Below are positions 38,514 through 47,342 of a DNA stretch of 64,000 bases, in pieces. Position numbers and translations under genes: made by a program. The DNA comes from Paenibacillus sp. D2_2 (lineage in GTDB: Bacteria; Bacillota; Bacilli; Paenibacillales; Paenibacillaceae): assembly GCF_031199965.1 (NCBI RefSeq), contig NZ_CP133605.1, positions 501,501-565,500 of the forward strand. The letters run 5' to 3'. Positions within the stretch are counted from its first letter, which is position 1, and each line of letters opens with the position of its first letter. The notes below the pieces were generated by a model. That model made no database searches. It saw only the letters and a list, made by a program, of their open reading frames with translations, and was not told where the DNA came from.

Positions 38514-39701
38514 ATGGAGCAAGTAAGAGTAGGGATCATAGGAGCAAGAGGAAGAGGCGCAATAGCGAAATATTGGCATAACCCTGAAGGACGCTCGGTT
38601 GTAGTCGGAGCGGCAGATGTTAATCCGGAGAAATTAGAAGAGTTCAAGGTAAAAGTGAATCCGGATGCTTTCGTAACGACGGACTATCGTGAACTCATTG
38701 CACGCGATGATATTGACGCGATTGCCGTAATGTCCCCGGATTATTGTCATGAGGAACATGCGATAGCAGCCTTAAAGGCAGGAAAGCATGTCTTCTGTGA
38801 GAAGCCGCTCGCGATTACAGTTGATGGTTGTGATAATATATTGAGAGCCTGGAAAGAATCAGACAAGCATCTGATGGTTGGCTTCAATATGCGATATATG
38901 AATATGTTCCGCACGATGAAGGAGATTGTCGATTCCGGAGTAATCGGAGAGATCAAAGCAGTGTGGGTCCGTCATTTTGTCGGGCTTGGCGGCTACTATT
39001 ATTATCATGATTGGCACGCTAATTCTAAGAATACTACTGGATTACTGCTGCAAAAGGGATCGCATGACCTGGATGTTATTCACTGGATTACCGGCCGCTA
39101 TGCCACAAAGGTAAGTGCATTCGGCAGCTTGGACTTCTATGGTGGGGATAAGCCTAACGATTTAACTTGTCCGACTTGTAGTGAGCGCGAGACTTGTACG
39201 GAAGCTAGTCCAGGGCATCTCATTCAATGTGCATATCGTGAAGAAGTGGATGTAGAGGATAATAATATGGTCATCATGGAGCTTGAAGGCGGAATCAAGG
39301 CCTCTTATCTCCAATGTCACTTCACTCCTGATTATCAGCGCAATTATGTGTTTATTGGTACAGAAGGTCGGATGGAGAACAACGAGCTTGAGAAGAAAGT
39401 ATATGTAAAGACTAGGCGTTCAAACAACGATAGAGAGTTGGCTGACCGCGTTTATCATATTAAGGAGTCTGAAGGCTCTCATGATGGTGCTGATCCGAAT
39501 ATTTGTAAGGACTTCATCGATATGATTCTAGATGGAAAAGAACCTGTGGCTACTCCTTTAGCGGGTAGAATGAGTGTAGCTGTTGGCTGCGCTGCTACAG
39601 AATCGATCCGGCAGGCGGCAAAGTCGTTCAAGTATCATCGGCACCTGAATTTATGCAGTAGTGATTTTTTTAACTATGTGCAACACACCCTTTATATATA
39701 G
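38514..39701 (+). CDS. Gfo/Idh/MocA-family dehydrogenase with Cys cluster
   Basis: The start is ATG 38514 after GGGAGG. The Rossmann motif is GIIGARGRGAIAKY, the family signature is CEKPLAIT near residue 94, and the substrate region reads GLLLQKGSHDLDVIHWITG. An unusual LTCPTCSERETCTEASPGHLIQC segment lies near residues 219-241 and could bind a metal. The frame runs to 39701, into the first base of the terminator, and its last ~14 residues look random. Adding one G at TTCAAGTATC (about 39632) ends the protein at 39661 with SFKVSSAPEFMQ and 382 residues, which I think is correct. A sugar-modifying role with the ABC system at 40153 is likely. Confidence 0.82.
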   Translation: MEQVRVGIIGARGRGAIAKYWHNPEGRSVVVGAADVNPEKLEEFKVKVNPDAFVTTDYRELIARDDIDAIAVMSPDYCHEEHAIAALKAGKHVFCEKPLAITVDGCDNILRAWKESDKHLMVGFNMRYMNMFRTMKEIVDSGVIGEIKAVWVRHFVGLGGYYYYHDWHANSKNTTGLLLQKGSHDLDVIHWITGRYATKVSAFGSLDFYGGDKPNDLTCPTCSERETCTEASPGHLIQCAYREEVDVEDNNMVIMELEGGIKASYLQCHFTPDYQRNYVFIGTEGRMENNELEKKVYVKTRRSNNDRELADRVYHIKESEGSHDGADPNICKDFIDMILDGKEPVATPLAGRMSVAVGCAATESIRQAAKSFKYHRHLNLCSSDFFNYVQHTLYI

Positions 39702-39744
39702 CTGTCCTCGTCGTTATAAAAACGGCGTAGGACAGCCTTTTTTT
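39701..39744 (+). terminator. Strong terminator after the Gfo/Idh gene
   Basis: GCTGTCCTCGTCGTT pairs with AACGGCGTAGGACAGC, and seven T residues follow. Confidence 0.85.
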
Positions 39745-40152
39745 GTCTGGAAAAAGTGACCGCTGGTTGTAACTATTTATTCTATAGAGTTAAAAGTTGC
39801 TGTTACGGGTGGCACTCTAGCGCAGGCGCTCCTGCTAACGCAAACGTACGGAAACTACAGCCGCTATTTGGACGAAATGAGCTTGTTATGGATTTTAACG
39901 GATATGAATGGCCTTATTTTGCAGAAATGAGGAGGGTTAAGCCCTATTCGACTAGAATAGTGTCTCTCAGTTGATGGTTCATGCTCGACTCGATCTCCCC
40001 ATTGCACGATAAGAGCAGGGGTCAAGATCTGTATATCAATGTCAACACAAGTATATAGAATGGATGCGGTTACATTTCTATACTTGAATTAAGAAAGAAA
40101 GCTGCAGTGATTCGCTTCACTGCTAATTTTTGAAGACATATGGAGGGGTAAT
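39745..40152 (+). other. Intergenic region ahead of the ABC operon
   Basis: There is no convincing gene; a 72-codon frame at 39756-39974 lacks a ribosome binding site and family features. TACGGAAACTACAGCCGC at 39846 and TAACGGATATGAATGGCC at 39896 are 50 bases apart and resemble the forward arms of the element found at 48609, 53257 and 55261, so this may be a decayed copy. ATGGAGGGG precedes the ABC gene at 40153. Confidence 0.4.
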
Positions 40153-41808
40153 ATGAACAGAAAGGCCAAGATGCTTCTAGTCCTAACATTAGTATTCAGT
40201 CTAGTTCTTACAGCGTGCGGCAAGGCCAAGGAAGAGGGCCAAGAGCAACAGCAGAAACCGCAAGCTCCAGCAGCACAAGAGGAACAGAATAAAGTAATCG
40301 AAGTATCAACCGTAGTACCGAGTGACCAATATTTGAAATTTGATGAAGGCGAGACGTACGACAAGAATGGTGTTTATGATATCTACGAGAAAGACCTTGG
40401 TGTAAAAATTACAAATAAGTGGGTAACGGACACAAGCCAATTCAAAGAGAAGGTTAAGATGACGATCGCTTCCAATGATCTTCCGGATTTCATGCCCGTC
40501 AACGCAACTCAGCTGAAAGAATTAACGGAAGCAGATATGATTATGGATTTGACTGATGTATACGAGCAGTATGCAACGGATCAAACGAAGGAGTTCTTCC
40601 AGAAGGATGGCGGCATGCAGATGAAATCTGCCATGTTCGACGGCAAGCTGATGGGAATTCCGAGATCGTCTAACCCTTTGTATCTCCAGTTCTTGTACGT
40701 TCGTACAGATTGGCTGAAAGAGATGAATCTTCCTGAACCGAAGACGATGGATGATCTGATGAAGATCGCTGAGGCATTTTCGAAGAGAACTGAAAACGGT
40801 AAATCGTACGGCCTTGCAGTTAGTAAAGATCCTTTTAATATCGATACAGGCGTGACGGGACTTAGAGCCTTCTTAAACGGTTTCCATGCTTACGAGAACA
40901 TGTGGATCGAAGATGGAAACGGTAATCTAGTAAATAGTGATGTTCAGCCTGAGGTGAAAAATGCACTTGCCGCCTTGCAGGAAATGTTCAAGAAAGGCCT
41001 GATCGATCCGGAATTTGCTGTTAAAGATGCAGAGAAGGAAGCAGAGTTAATCTACAATAATCAAATCGGTCTAGTATATGGTGCCTCCTGGGTACCAGCA
41101 CAGCTTGTCAAAGGTGCAGTTAAGGATGGCAAGGTTGTTCAGGAGTGGGGAGTATATCCGATACCTTCAGTAGATGGAAATCCTGCCTTGAACCAAATTG
41201 GCCTAGGTGCAGACGAGTATTATGTCGTAGCTAAGCAAGCCAAGCATCCAGAAGGTTTTGTTAAGCTGCTTAATCAGTGGATTGTGGTGGATAACGCACT
41301 CGATCCGACAGATGTGCAAAAGGAATATTTGTACGGTAAAGATCGCAAGGAGAAAGGGAGCAACTATTGGTTGCTCAGTCCAGTTCGCGTAGGCAACCAA
41401 ACCGATAATAACGGAGACATGTTGCCGAAAGCCATTGCCAACAAGGATGAAAGTATTCTAGAGACAGCGGATCAGCGAACTCGTTATGGAAGAGCTATGC
41501 AATATCTGGATGGAGATACAAGCTTGTGGTGGGAATATTTAATCTCTGGTCCTAATGGCGCTTTCTCGATCGTTCCAAAGGTAAAAGAAGAGAAACTTTA
41601 TTTGCAAAATAAGTTTTACGGAGCACCAACAGCTACGATGGCGGATCGTGAGGAAATCTTGAAAAAGAAGCGGGACGAAATCTACTTTAAAATTATTATG
41701 AATCAAGTCCCTGTCGATGAATTTGATAAATTTGTTGCAGAATGGAATAAGCTTGGCGGAGAACAAATGACTAAAGAAGTGAACGAATGGTACGCCGATC
41801 ATAAATAA
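40153..41808 (+). CDS. ABC transporter substrate-binding lipoprotein (large LipO/YtcQ type)
   Basis: An intact 551-residue solute-binding protein. The lipoprotein signal MNRKAKMLLVLTLVFSLVLTACGK puts the lipidated Cys near residue 22, and a Gln/Ala/Pro linker follows. The body has the large extracellular-binding layout of Paenibacillus oligosaccharide receptors (NDLPDFMPVNATQL, YLQFLYVRTDWLKEMN, IPSVDGNPALNQIG). The length, over 500 residues, separates it from MalE-type proteins. It heads an operon with two permeases and a YesM/YesN pair. Typical substrates of this class are rhamnogalacturonan or other complex glycan oligomers; nothing here identifies which. Confidence 0.88.
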   Translation: MNRKAKMLLVLTLVFSLVLTACGKAKEEGQEQQQKPQAPAAQEEQNKVIEVSTVVPSDQYLKFDEGETYDKNGVYDIYEKDLGVKITNKWVTDTSQFKEKVKMTIASNDLPDFMPVNATQLKELTEADMIMDLTDVYEQYATDQTKEFFQKDGGMQMKSAMFDGKLMGIPRSSNPLYLQFLYVRTDWLKEMNLPEPKTMDDLMKIAEAFSKRTENGKSYGLAVSKDPFNIDTGVTGLRAFLNGFHAYENMWIEDGNGNLVNSDVQPEVKNALAALQEMFKKGLIDPEFAVKDAEKEAELIYNNQIGLVYGASWVPAQLVKGAVKDGKVVQEWGVYPIPSVDGNPALNQIGLGADEYYVVAKQAKHPEGFVKLLNQWIVVDNALDPTDVQKEYLYGKDRKEKGSNYWLLSPVRVGNQTDNNGDMLPKAIANKDESILETADQRTRYGRAMQYLDGDTSLWWEYLISGPNGAFSIVPKVKEEKLYLQNKFYGAPTATMADREEILKKKRDEIYFKIIMNQVPVDEFDKFVAEWNKLGGEQMTKEVNEWYADHK

Positions 41809-41874
41809 AGGACGTTAAGTATGGAGGGGTTGCTAAAAATCAATCCCTCTTTCTATTCCAACGAGGTGATACGA

Positions 41875-42780
41875 GTGAAGACTTTAGCGCGGACATGGAG
41901 AAAAGAATGGCCGCTTCATATGATGTTGATTCCAGGACTCATGATGCTGCTCATATTTAGCTACATACCGATGGTCGGAATCATGATGGCTTTTCAGAAA
42001 TACATTCCGAATCGTGGTTTGTTCGGTTCACCCTTTATCGGCAGGGCTAACTTCAAGTTGCTGCTTGAATATCCGGACATTGGCCGTATCTTCTTTAATA
42101 CGATCTTTATAGCATTTATGAAGATTATAGCAGGCTTAGCTGTTCCAATTACGATAGCCATCTTATTGAATGAGATTGGGAAGGAATGGGCGAAGAGAAC
42201 GTTTCAAACTTTAGTGTATTTGCCTCACTTCTTATCCTGGGTACTGCTCAGCGGTATTCTGATCGATGTATTGTCGCCTTCCTCCGGTATCGTCAATCAA
42301 TTGCTTGGACTGTTCGGTATCAAGCCGATCTTTTTCTTGGGAGATAACGCCTGGTTCCCATACGTGATGGTTATCTCAGATGTGTGGAAGGAATTTGGAT
42401 TCGGTACTATTGTTTACTTGGCCGCTTTGACGGGGATTAATCCTTCTCTCTATGAAGCAGCAGAGATTGATGGCGCAGGCCGATTCAAGCAGACTATGCA
42501 CGTGACCCTGCCTGGGATGATGCCGATTATTATCCTAATGTTGACGCTGAATATCGGCAATGTTCTGAATGCAGGTTTCGATCAAATATTCAACTTGTAC
42601 AGCCCTCAAGTATATGAAAGTGCGGATATTATTGATACGTTTGTGTATCGAATGGGTATTCAACAAGCGCAGTTTGGCTTTGCTACTGCTGTAGGATTGC
42701 TGAAGTCTGTTGTATCCTTCATCTTTATGTCATTGTCATACATTTTGGCTTATCGTATTGCCAATTATCGAATTTTCTAG
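41875..42780 (+). CDS. ABC permease (LplB-type)
   Basis: An intact six-span permease. GTG 41875 (VKTLARTWRKEW) is the best start, with GAGGTGAT just upstream; ATG 41821 would add 18 residues of little family resemblance. The protein begins PLHMMLIPGLMMLLIFSYIPMVGIMMAFQ, as in LplB. The EAA coupling loop reads YEAAEIDGAGRFKQTMHVTLPGM near residues 195-217. It pairs with the permease at 42814 and the binding protein at 40153. Confidence 0.9.
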   Translation: MKTLARTWRKEWPLHMMLIPGLMMLLIFSYIPMVGIMMAFQKYIPNRGLFGSPFIGRANFKLLLEYPDIGRIFFNTIFIAFMKIIAGLAVPITIAILLNEIGKEWAKRTFQTLVYLPHFLSWVLLSGILIDVLSPSSGIVNQLLGLFGIKPIFFLGDNAWFPYVMVISDVWKEFGFGTIVYLAALTGINPSLYEAAEIDGAGRFKQTMHVTLPGMMPIIILMLTLNIGNVLNAGFDQIFNLYSPQVYESADIIDTFVYRMGIQQAQFGFATAVGLLKSVVSFIFMSLSYILAYRIANYRIF

Positions 42781-42813
42781 TTCATTAGCGAATGATTGGA
42801 AGGGAGCAGCATC

Positions 42814-43698
42814 ATGACACACAATAAATCATGGAGCAGAAGGGTATTTCTAGTCGGCAATTTTTGTTTTCTAGGGTTCGTCTCCATATTGTGCTTAATG
42901 CCGATCATCCACATTCTATCAATGTCATTAAGCTCCGGATCTGCTGCGTCAGCCGGGAAGGTCATATTGTGGCCAGTTGAATTTACGACAGCCGCTTACG
43001 AGAATGTGTTTGGTAAACCAGAGTACTTGCGTGCTTTTTCGATATCAATTCAAAGAGTGGTGTTAGGGACAACGCTTAGTATGCTCCTGACGATTATAAC
43101 CGCCTATCCTCTATCTAAGGACTCACATACTCTTCGTTTTCGTACAGGGTACTCATGGATATTCGTATTCACGATCCTGTTTAACGGCGGACTTATCCCG
43201 ATGTACTTGACTGTCAAATCATTAGGCTTGATCGATTCGATCTGGGCTTTAGTACTGCCGGGGGCTATTCAAGTATTTAATATCATTCTGCTGCTTAACT
43301 TTTATCGTAATCTGCCTAGGGAGTTGGAAGAAGCCTCGCGTATTGATGGAGCGGGTCATTTTAAGACGCTGTGGAAAATCTACGTTCCTTTGTCCTTACC
43401 GGCACTCGCGACCACTGGGCTATTTACGATCGTAAGCCATTGGAACAGCTGGTTTGATGGAATGATCTATATGAATCATCCTGAGAATTATCCTCTCCAA
43501 ACCTTTCTGCAAACGGTTATAATTAATATGGACTTCCGTTTTATTAAGGCAGAGAATGCTGAACTAATGCTGAAGCTGTCCGACCGAACCAGCAGAGCTG
43601 CTCAGATTTTTGTGGCTGCGTTCCCGATTTTAATTGTGTATCCGTTTTTGCAGCGCTTCTTTATTAAAGGGATAGTAATGGGAAGTGTCAAAGAATAG
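42814..43698 (+). CDS. ABC permease (LplC/YtcP-type)
   Basis: A 294-residue permease from ATG 42814, after GGAAGGGAG. It has six spans, the typical GGLIPMYLTVKSLGLIDS segment and the EAA loop LEEASRIDGAGHFKTLWKIYVPLSLPAL. It ends FIKGIVMGSVKE, the usual tail of this subfamily. No ATPase gene is linked, so an MsmX-like shared ATPase is expected to drive import. Confidence 0.9.
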   Translation: MTHNKSWSRRVFLVGNFCFLGFVSILCLMPIIHILSMSLSSGSAASAGKVILWPVEFTTAAYENVFGKPEYLRAFSISIQRVVLGTTLSMLLTIITAYPLSKDSHTLRFRTGYSWIFVFTILFNGGLIPMYLTVKSLGLIDSIWALVLPGAIQVFNIILLLNFYRNLPRELEEASRIDGAGHFKTLWKIYVPLSLPALATTGLFTIVSHWNSWFDGMIYMNHPENYPLQTFLQTVIINMDFRFIKAENAELMLKLSDRTSRAAQIFVAAFPILIVYPFLQRFFIKGIVMGSVKE

Positions 43699-43776
43699 GT
43701 AAATAGAGTCGGAGCTGAAAACCGTCTTTCGAACTTACACTTATAGAAGTTGATCCATCGATTAGGAGAGCTAGCC

Positions 43777-45480
43777 ATGAGAAAACTTCTGCGTTTCCGC
43801 GACTTTTCCATATTCAAGAAAATTATGGCAGCCTTTTTGGCTGCCTTACTGCCGTTAATGCTGATTACATGGATTATTAATGAGCAGGGTGCAGCTAGTA
43901 TTCGCAAGGAAATCTCCGAATCGATGATGAATACAACCCGCTTTTATATGGATTCACTAGATCAGGAGGTAGATCGAATCTCCCGATATTTACCGAACTA
44001 TGTTATGGATGAGGATCTGATGGAACTTGCTACAACAGGAGATGCGATGAGTGCCTATGAACGATCCTACAAAATATTGCAGATTCAGAAGCGGCTGCAT
44101 CTGATGAAGGATTCAAGTCCATTTATTCAGGAAGCTAAAGCATTTGTGCCTTTAATCGGGCGAACTATATTAAGTACCAGCTATGAGACGAATGTAGACC
44201 ACCAAGAGTATGAAGCAATGCAGCAGAGCGCCAATATGTACGAACAGCCTTTTATTAATTGGCAGAACCGATTGTTTATCAGTATGAAGTATCCTGTGAA
44301 TACGTCTAGACCACCTCTTTTTGTCGTCAGTATTGAGCTATCAACCAAGAAAATCGTCGAGAAGCTCTCGCAGATAACAAATTCTCACGAAGGACAAACA
44401 GCGATGCTAAGTATGGATCAGCAATGGTCATTGTTAAGCGGATCAAATATGGGGCTCATGGAGGCCATGCAACAGCTGGCGATTGAAAAGCGTGATCAGC
44501 AAGTGCAGGAAGGCTATGAAATCATTAAATTTGAAGGAAAGCGGTATTTAACGGTTTATCGCTATTCTGAGCTGTGGAATTCGTATATGGTGTCGAGTGT
44601 GCCTGAACAAGCGATATTAGGCCCTATTCGAAAATATCAGATATGGTTCTGGTATGCTGCAGTACTGGCTGTTTGTATCGTGTTATTTTTCACCTATTCG
44701 TTAAGGCGTTTAATCTATCGTCCATTAATGCGGCTTATTTATTCATTCCGGCGTGTTCAGCAGAATAAGCTAGAGCTTATTCCGATTGATCGGGGAGAGG
44801 ATGAGTTTGGTTATTTATATCATGCATTCAATAATACGGTCAGATCATTAAAAACGTTAATCGAGGAAAATTATGAGCAGCAAATCCGAAATCAACGATC
44901 AGAGCTTAAACGATTGCAGTCGCAAATTAATCCGCACTTTTTATATAATTGTTTCTTTGTCCTGTGCCGCTTGATTAAATCTGATCATCAAAAGGAGAAG
45001 GCGTATCAATTTTGTCTGTATATCGGTCAATATTTTCAATTTATAACCCGCAATACTGAGGATGAGATTCCGCTTAGTATGGAGATGGACCACTCACGGA
45101 CCTATGTCGAAATGCAGCGTATATGTTATGGCGATCGAATTGAAGTGGAGTTTGACGATCGGGTTCCCGATATGACAGTGCCGCGTCTAATTTTTCAGCC
45201 TATTATTGAGAACGTTTATGTACACGCTTTTGGAAATATGAGAAGCAAAGGTATTCTTCGTGTGTATGGGGAGCAGGAGGATGATTTATTTGTCCTGTAC
45301 GTTGAAGATAACGGTGAGAGTATCAGTGATAAAGATATTATGCAGCTTAATGATCGCTTGGCGAAGCCTCATTATACTTTTGAAGAGACTACCGGATTGA
45401 TTAATGTTCATCGTAGATTGCAGCTTCGTTACGGTGAGGAGAATGGAATCAAGGTTTCACGTTCAGAATTGGGGGCTTGA
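43777..45480 (+). CDS. YesM-type sensor histidine kinase, tail frameshifted
   Basis: The start is ATG 43777 after TTAGGAGAG. Spans near residues 18-40 and 288-310 flank a Cache-like extracellular sensor. HAMP follows, then the His_kinase motif QSQINPHFLYNCFFVLCR with the phosphoacceptor His, and an ATPase domain with IIENVYVHAFG and VEDNGESI. The frame ends SRSELGA at 45480. Adding one G to TTGGGGGCTTG restores SELGGLKVTIQLRMS and a stop at 45507-45509, for 577 residues. It probably senses binding-protein occupancy or extracellular glycan and phosphorylates the regulator at 45523. Confidence 0.86.
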   Translation: MRKLLRFRDFSIFKKIMAAFLAALLPLMLITWIINEQGAASIRKEISESMMNTTRFYMDSLDQEVDRISRYLPNYVMDEDLMELATTGDAMSAYERSYKILQIQKRLHLMKDSSPFIQEAKAFVPLIGRTILSTSYETNVDHQEYEAMQQSANMYEQPFINWQNRLFISMKYPVNTSRPPLFVVSIELSTKKIVEKLSQITNSHEGQTAMLSMDQQWSLLSGSNMGLMEAMQQLAIEKRDQQVQEGYEIIKFEGKRYLTVYRYSELWNSYMVSSVPEQAILGPIRKYQIWFWYAAVLAVCIVLFFTYSLRRLIYRPLMRLIYSFRRVQQNKLELIPIDRGEDEFGYLYHAFNNTVRSLKTLIEENYEQQIRNQRSELKRLQSQINPHFLYNCFFVLCRLIKSDHQKEKAYQFCLYIGQYFQFITRNTEDEIPLSMEMDHSRTYVEMQRICYGDRIEVEFDDRVPDMTVPRLIFQPIIENVYVHAFGNMRSKGILRVYGEQEDDLFVLYVEDNGESISDKDIMQLNDRLAKPHYTFEETTGLINVHRRLQLRYGEENGIKVSRSELGA

Positions 45481-45522
45481 AGGTAACTATTCAATTAAGA
45501 ATGAGCTAGAGGGGGAAACAGC

Positions 45523-47217
45523 ATGTATCGGTTGTTAGTTGTCGATGATCTTCCAATCATTGTTGATGGCCTTCTTGAGTTGTTCGAGCAGACGAAGCAT
45601 TTGCAGCTGGAGTTGTACAAAGCTTATTCTGGCGAGGAAGCCTTGGAAATATTGAAAGCGCATCCTATCGATATCGTGATTTCGGATATCAAGATGCCTG
45701 GTCTTGAAGGGATAGAACTGCTTCGTGAGATTAAGAGCCATTGGCCATCCTGCAAGGTTATATTTCTATCTGCCTATAACGATTTTCAATATGCCAGGAG
45801 CGCAATTACATATGGCGGATTTGAATATATATTAAAGATTGAGAGCGATGATAAAATTGTAAGTTCTGTGGAAAGAGCGATTGCCAAGCTAGAGGAAGAG
45901 GCCAGGGAGAAGGCAATCGTGGCGAAAGGTTATACCAATATGAGAATGGCCATTCCTTCCTTACAGAAGGAGGCTGTGCTTGAGCTGCTAAAGGGTAGGC
46001 AATTTAGCGCCCCTAAGCTTCAGCATATGCTCGATGAGGTTCGTATTCCGCTTGAAGCAGAACTGCCGGTATATGTGATGCTAGGCAGGATTGAAGAATG
46101 GAAGGAAGGCTTAACCGCACAGGATAAGGCTTTATTTATATATGCGTTTCAAAATATTAGCGATGAGTATTTATCGTCTCATGTACGTAGCTATTCCTGC
46201 TGCTATGATCCCTATAGGATCGTATGGCTTATTCAACCTAAACGGGATGTTGTGGATGGCGCAGTAGGGCCATCCATGGATTGGATGAGAACACATCGTG
46301 AGACGAGACGACTTATTTCCACAATTCAGCAGAGCTGCGAGAGGATATTAGGTTTATCCGTATCCTTTGTACTTAGTAATAAGAGCACACCTTGGAATGA
46401 GCTATCGCAATGCTTCCATACGATTAAATATGATTTCGCGCATTATCGGGACGGAATCAGGGAAAATGAACCGATGGTGATGGCAGCCGACATAACGGAT
46501 ATGAGCAAGGCTAATGCTCATGTAGGGGCGCAAAGCTATGATTCCTTCTACCATACACGCGTACAACTTCTAATGACCTGCCTGGAAAACAACCATCAGG
46601 AACAATTTAACAAGCTCTATCTCGAGCTGGTCGCGGTCTGGAAGGATGGAGCGGGGTCATATGAGCGGAAAATTGAATTATATCATTCGCTTTCGGCGGT
46701 ATACCTGTTTTATTTCAGCAAGCACCCGGAGGTTCGGGCTTATTTGAACACACTGCTGGATTTGGATCATCTGTTCCATCCGCGGAATCATGTATCTTGG
46801 GAGGAGCTTGATCATTATTTTTGGCAGCTGGCGGAGTATATTTTTGAATGGAATGCTTCCAAAGGGGAGGATTCACCAGCGGAGGTCGTCGCCAAAGTAC
46901 ACCATTACATTGAGAAGAATATTGCTACGGATACATCCTTGAATGCTTTAGCGGATTATGTAGGATTAAATCCCTCCTACTTATCAAGACTGTATAAGCA
47001 AATAACGGGTAAGGGATTATCCCAATATATTAATGATTATCGTACCTTAACGGCCAAATCCATGCTCCTGAATTCGTCGAAAAAGGTAAACGAGGTAGCT
47101 TCCGCCTTAGGCTATAACTCCGCATTGGCATTCATACGTTTCTTTAAGCGGCAAAGCGGAGTGACGCCGCAGGAATTTAGAATGCTTGGATCGGAAGTTC
47201 AACAGCAAAGTCAATAA
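45523..47217 (+). CDS. YesN-type response regulator with AraC DNA-binding domain
   Basis: An intact 564-residue protein. The receiver domain (about 1-125) has VVDDLP and the phosphoacceptor Asp in IVISDIKMPG (near residue 54). A long linker is followed by an AraC-type domain (about 455-555) with TSLNALADYVGLNPSYLSRLYKQITGKG and VNEVASALGYNSALAFIRFFKRQSGVTP. AGAGGGGGAAAC precedes the ATG. It lies 13 bases beyond the restored kinase stop. It most likely activates the transporter operon at 40153 and perhaps the dehydrogenase at 47343. Confidence 0.9.
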   Translation: MYRLLVVDDLPIIVDGLLELFEQTKHLQLELYKAYSGEEALEILKAHPIDIVISDIKMPGLEGIELLREIKSHWPSCKVIFLSAYNDFQYARSAITYGGFEYILKIESDDKIVSSVERAIAKLEEEAREKAIVAKGYTNMRMAIPSLQKEAVLELLKGRQFSAPKLQHMLDEVRIPLEAELPVYVMLGRIEEWKEGLTAQDKALFIYAFQNISDEYLSSHVRSYSCCYDPYRIVWLIQPKRDVVDGAVGPSMDWMRTHRETRRLISTIQQSCERILGLSVSFVLSNKSTPWNELSQCFHTIKYDFAHYRDGIRENEPMVMAADITDMSKANAHVGAQSYDSFYHTRVQLLMTCLENNHQEQFNKLYLELVAVWKDGAGSYERKIELYHSLSAVYLFYFSKHPEVRAYLNTLLDLDHLFHPRNHVSWEELDHYFWQLAEYIFEWNASKGEDSPAEVVAKVHHYIEKNIATDTSLNALADYVGLNPSYLSRLYKQITGKGLSQYINDYRTLTAKSMLLNSSKKVNEVASALGYNSALAFIRFFKRQSGVTPQEFRMLGSEVQQQSQ

Positions 47218-47282
47218 GTGTATATCGATCTCTATTCTTATCTATTTATCCACTCCTCGATTCGTTACTACAATAATAGTGT

Positions 47283-47298
47283 GTTCAACGATTTGAAC
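47283..47298 (+). promoter_or_regulatory. Perfect palindrome ahead of the second Cys-cluster dehydrogenase
   Basis: GTTCAACGATTTGAAC has 6-base perfect arms around CGAT. It lies about 45 bases upstream of the GTG start and just after a TACAAT -10-like hexamer, consistent with a repressor site. Confidence 0.4.
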
Positions 47299-47342
47299 AA
47301 CCTTTATGAATGTAACCGATGAACTGTCGAGGAGGAATAGAA

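Noticed and set aside
39756..39974. 72-codon frame after the Gfo/Idh terminator
   Set aside because: No ribosome binding site or protein-like composition; it overlaps a possible repeat remnant.
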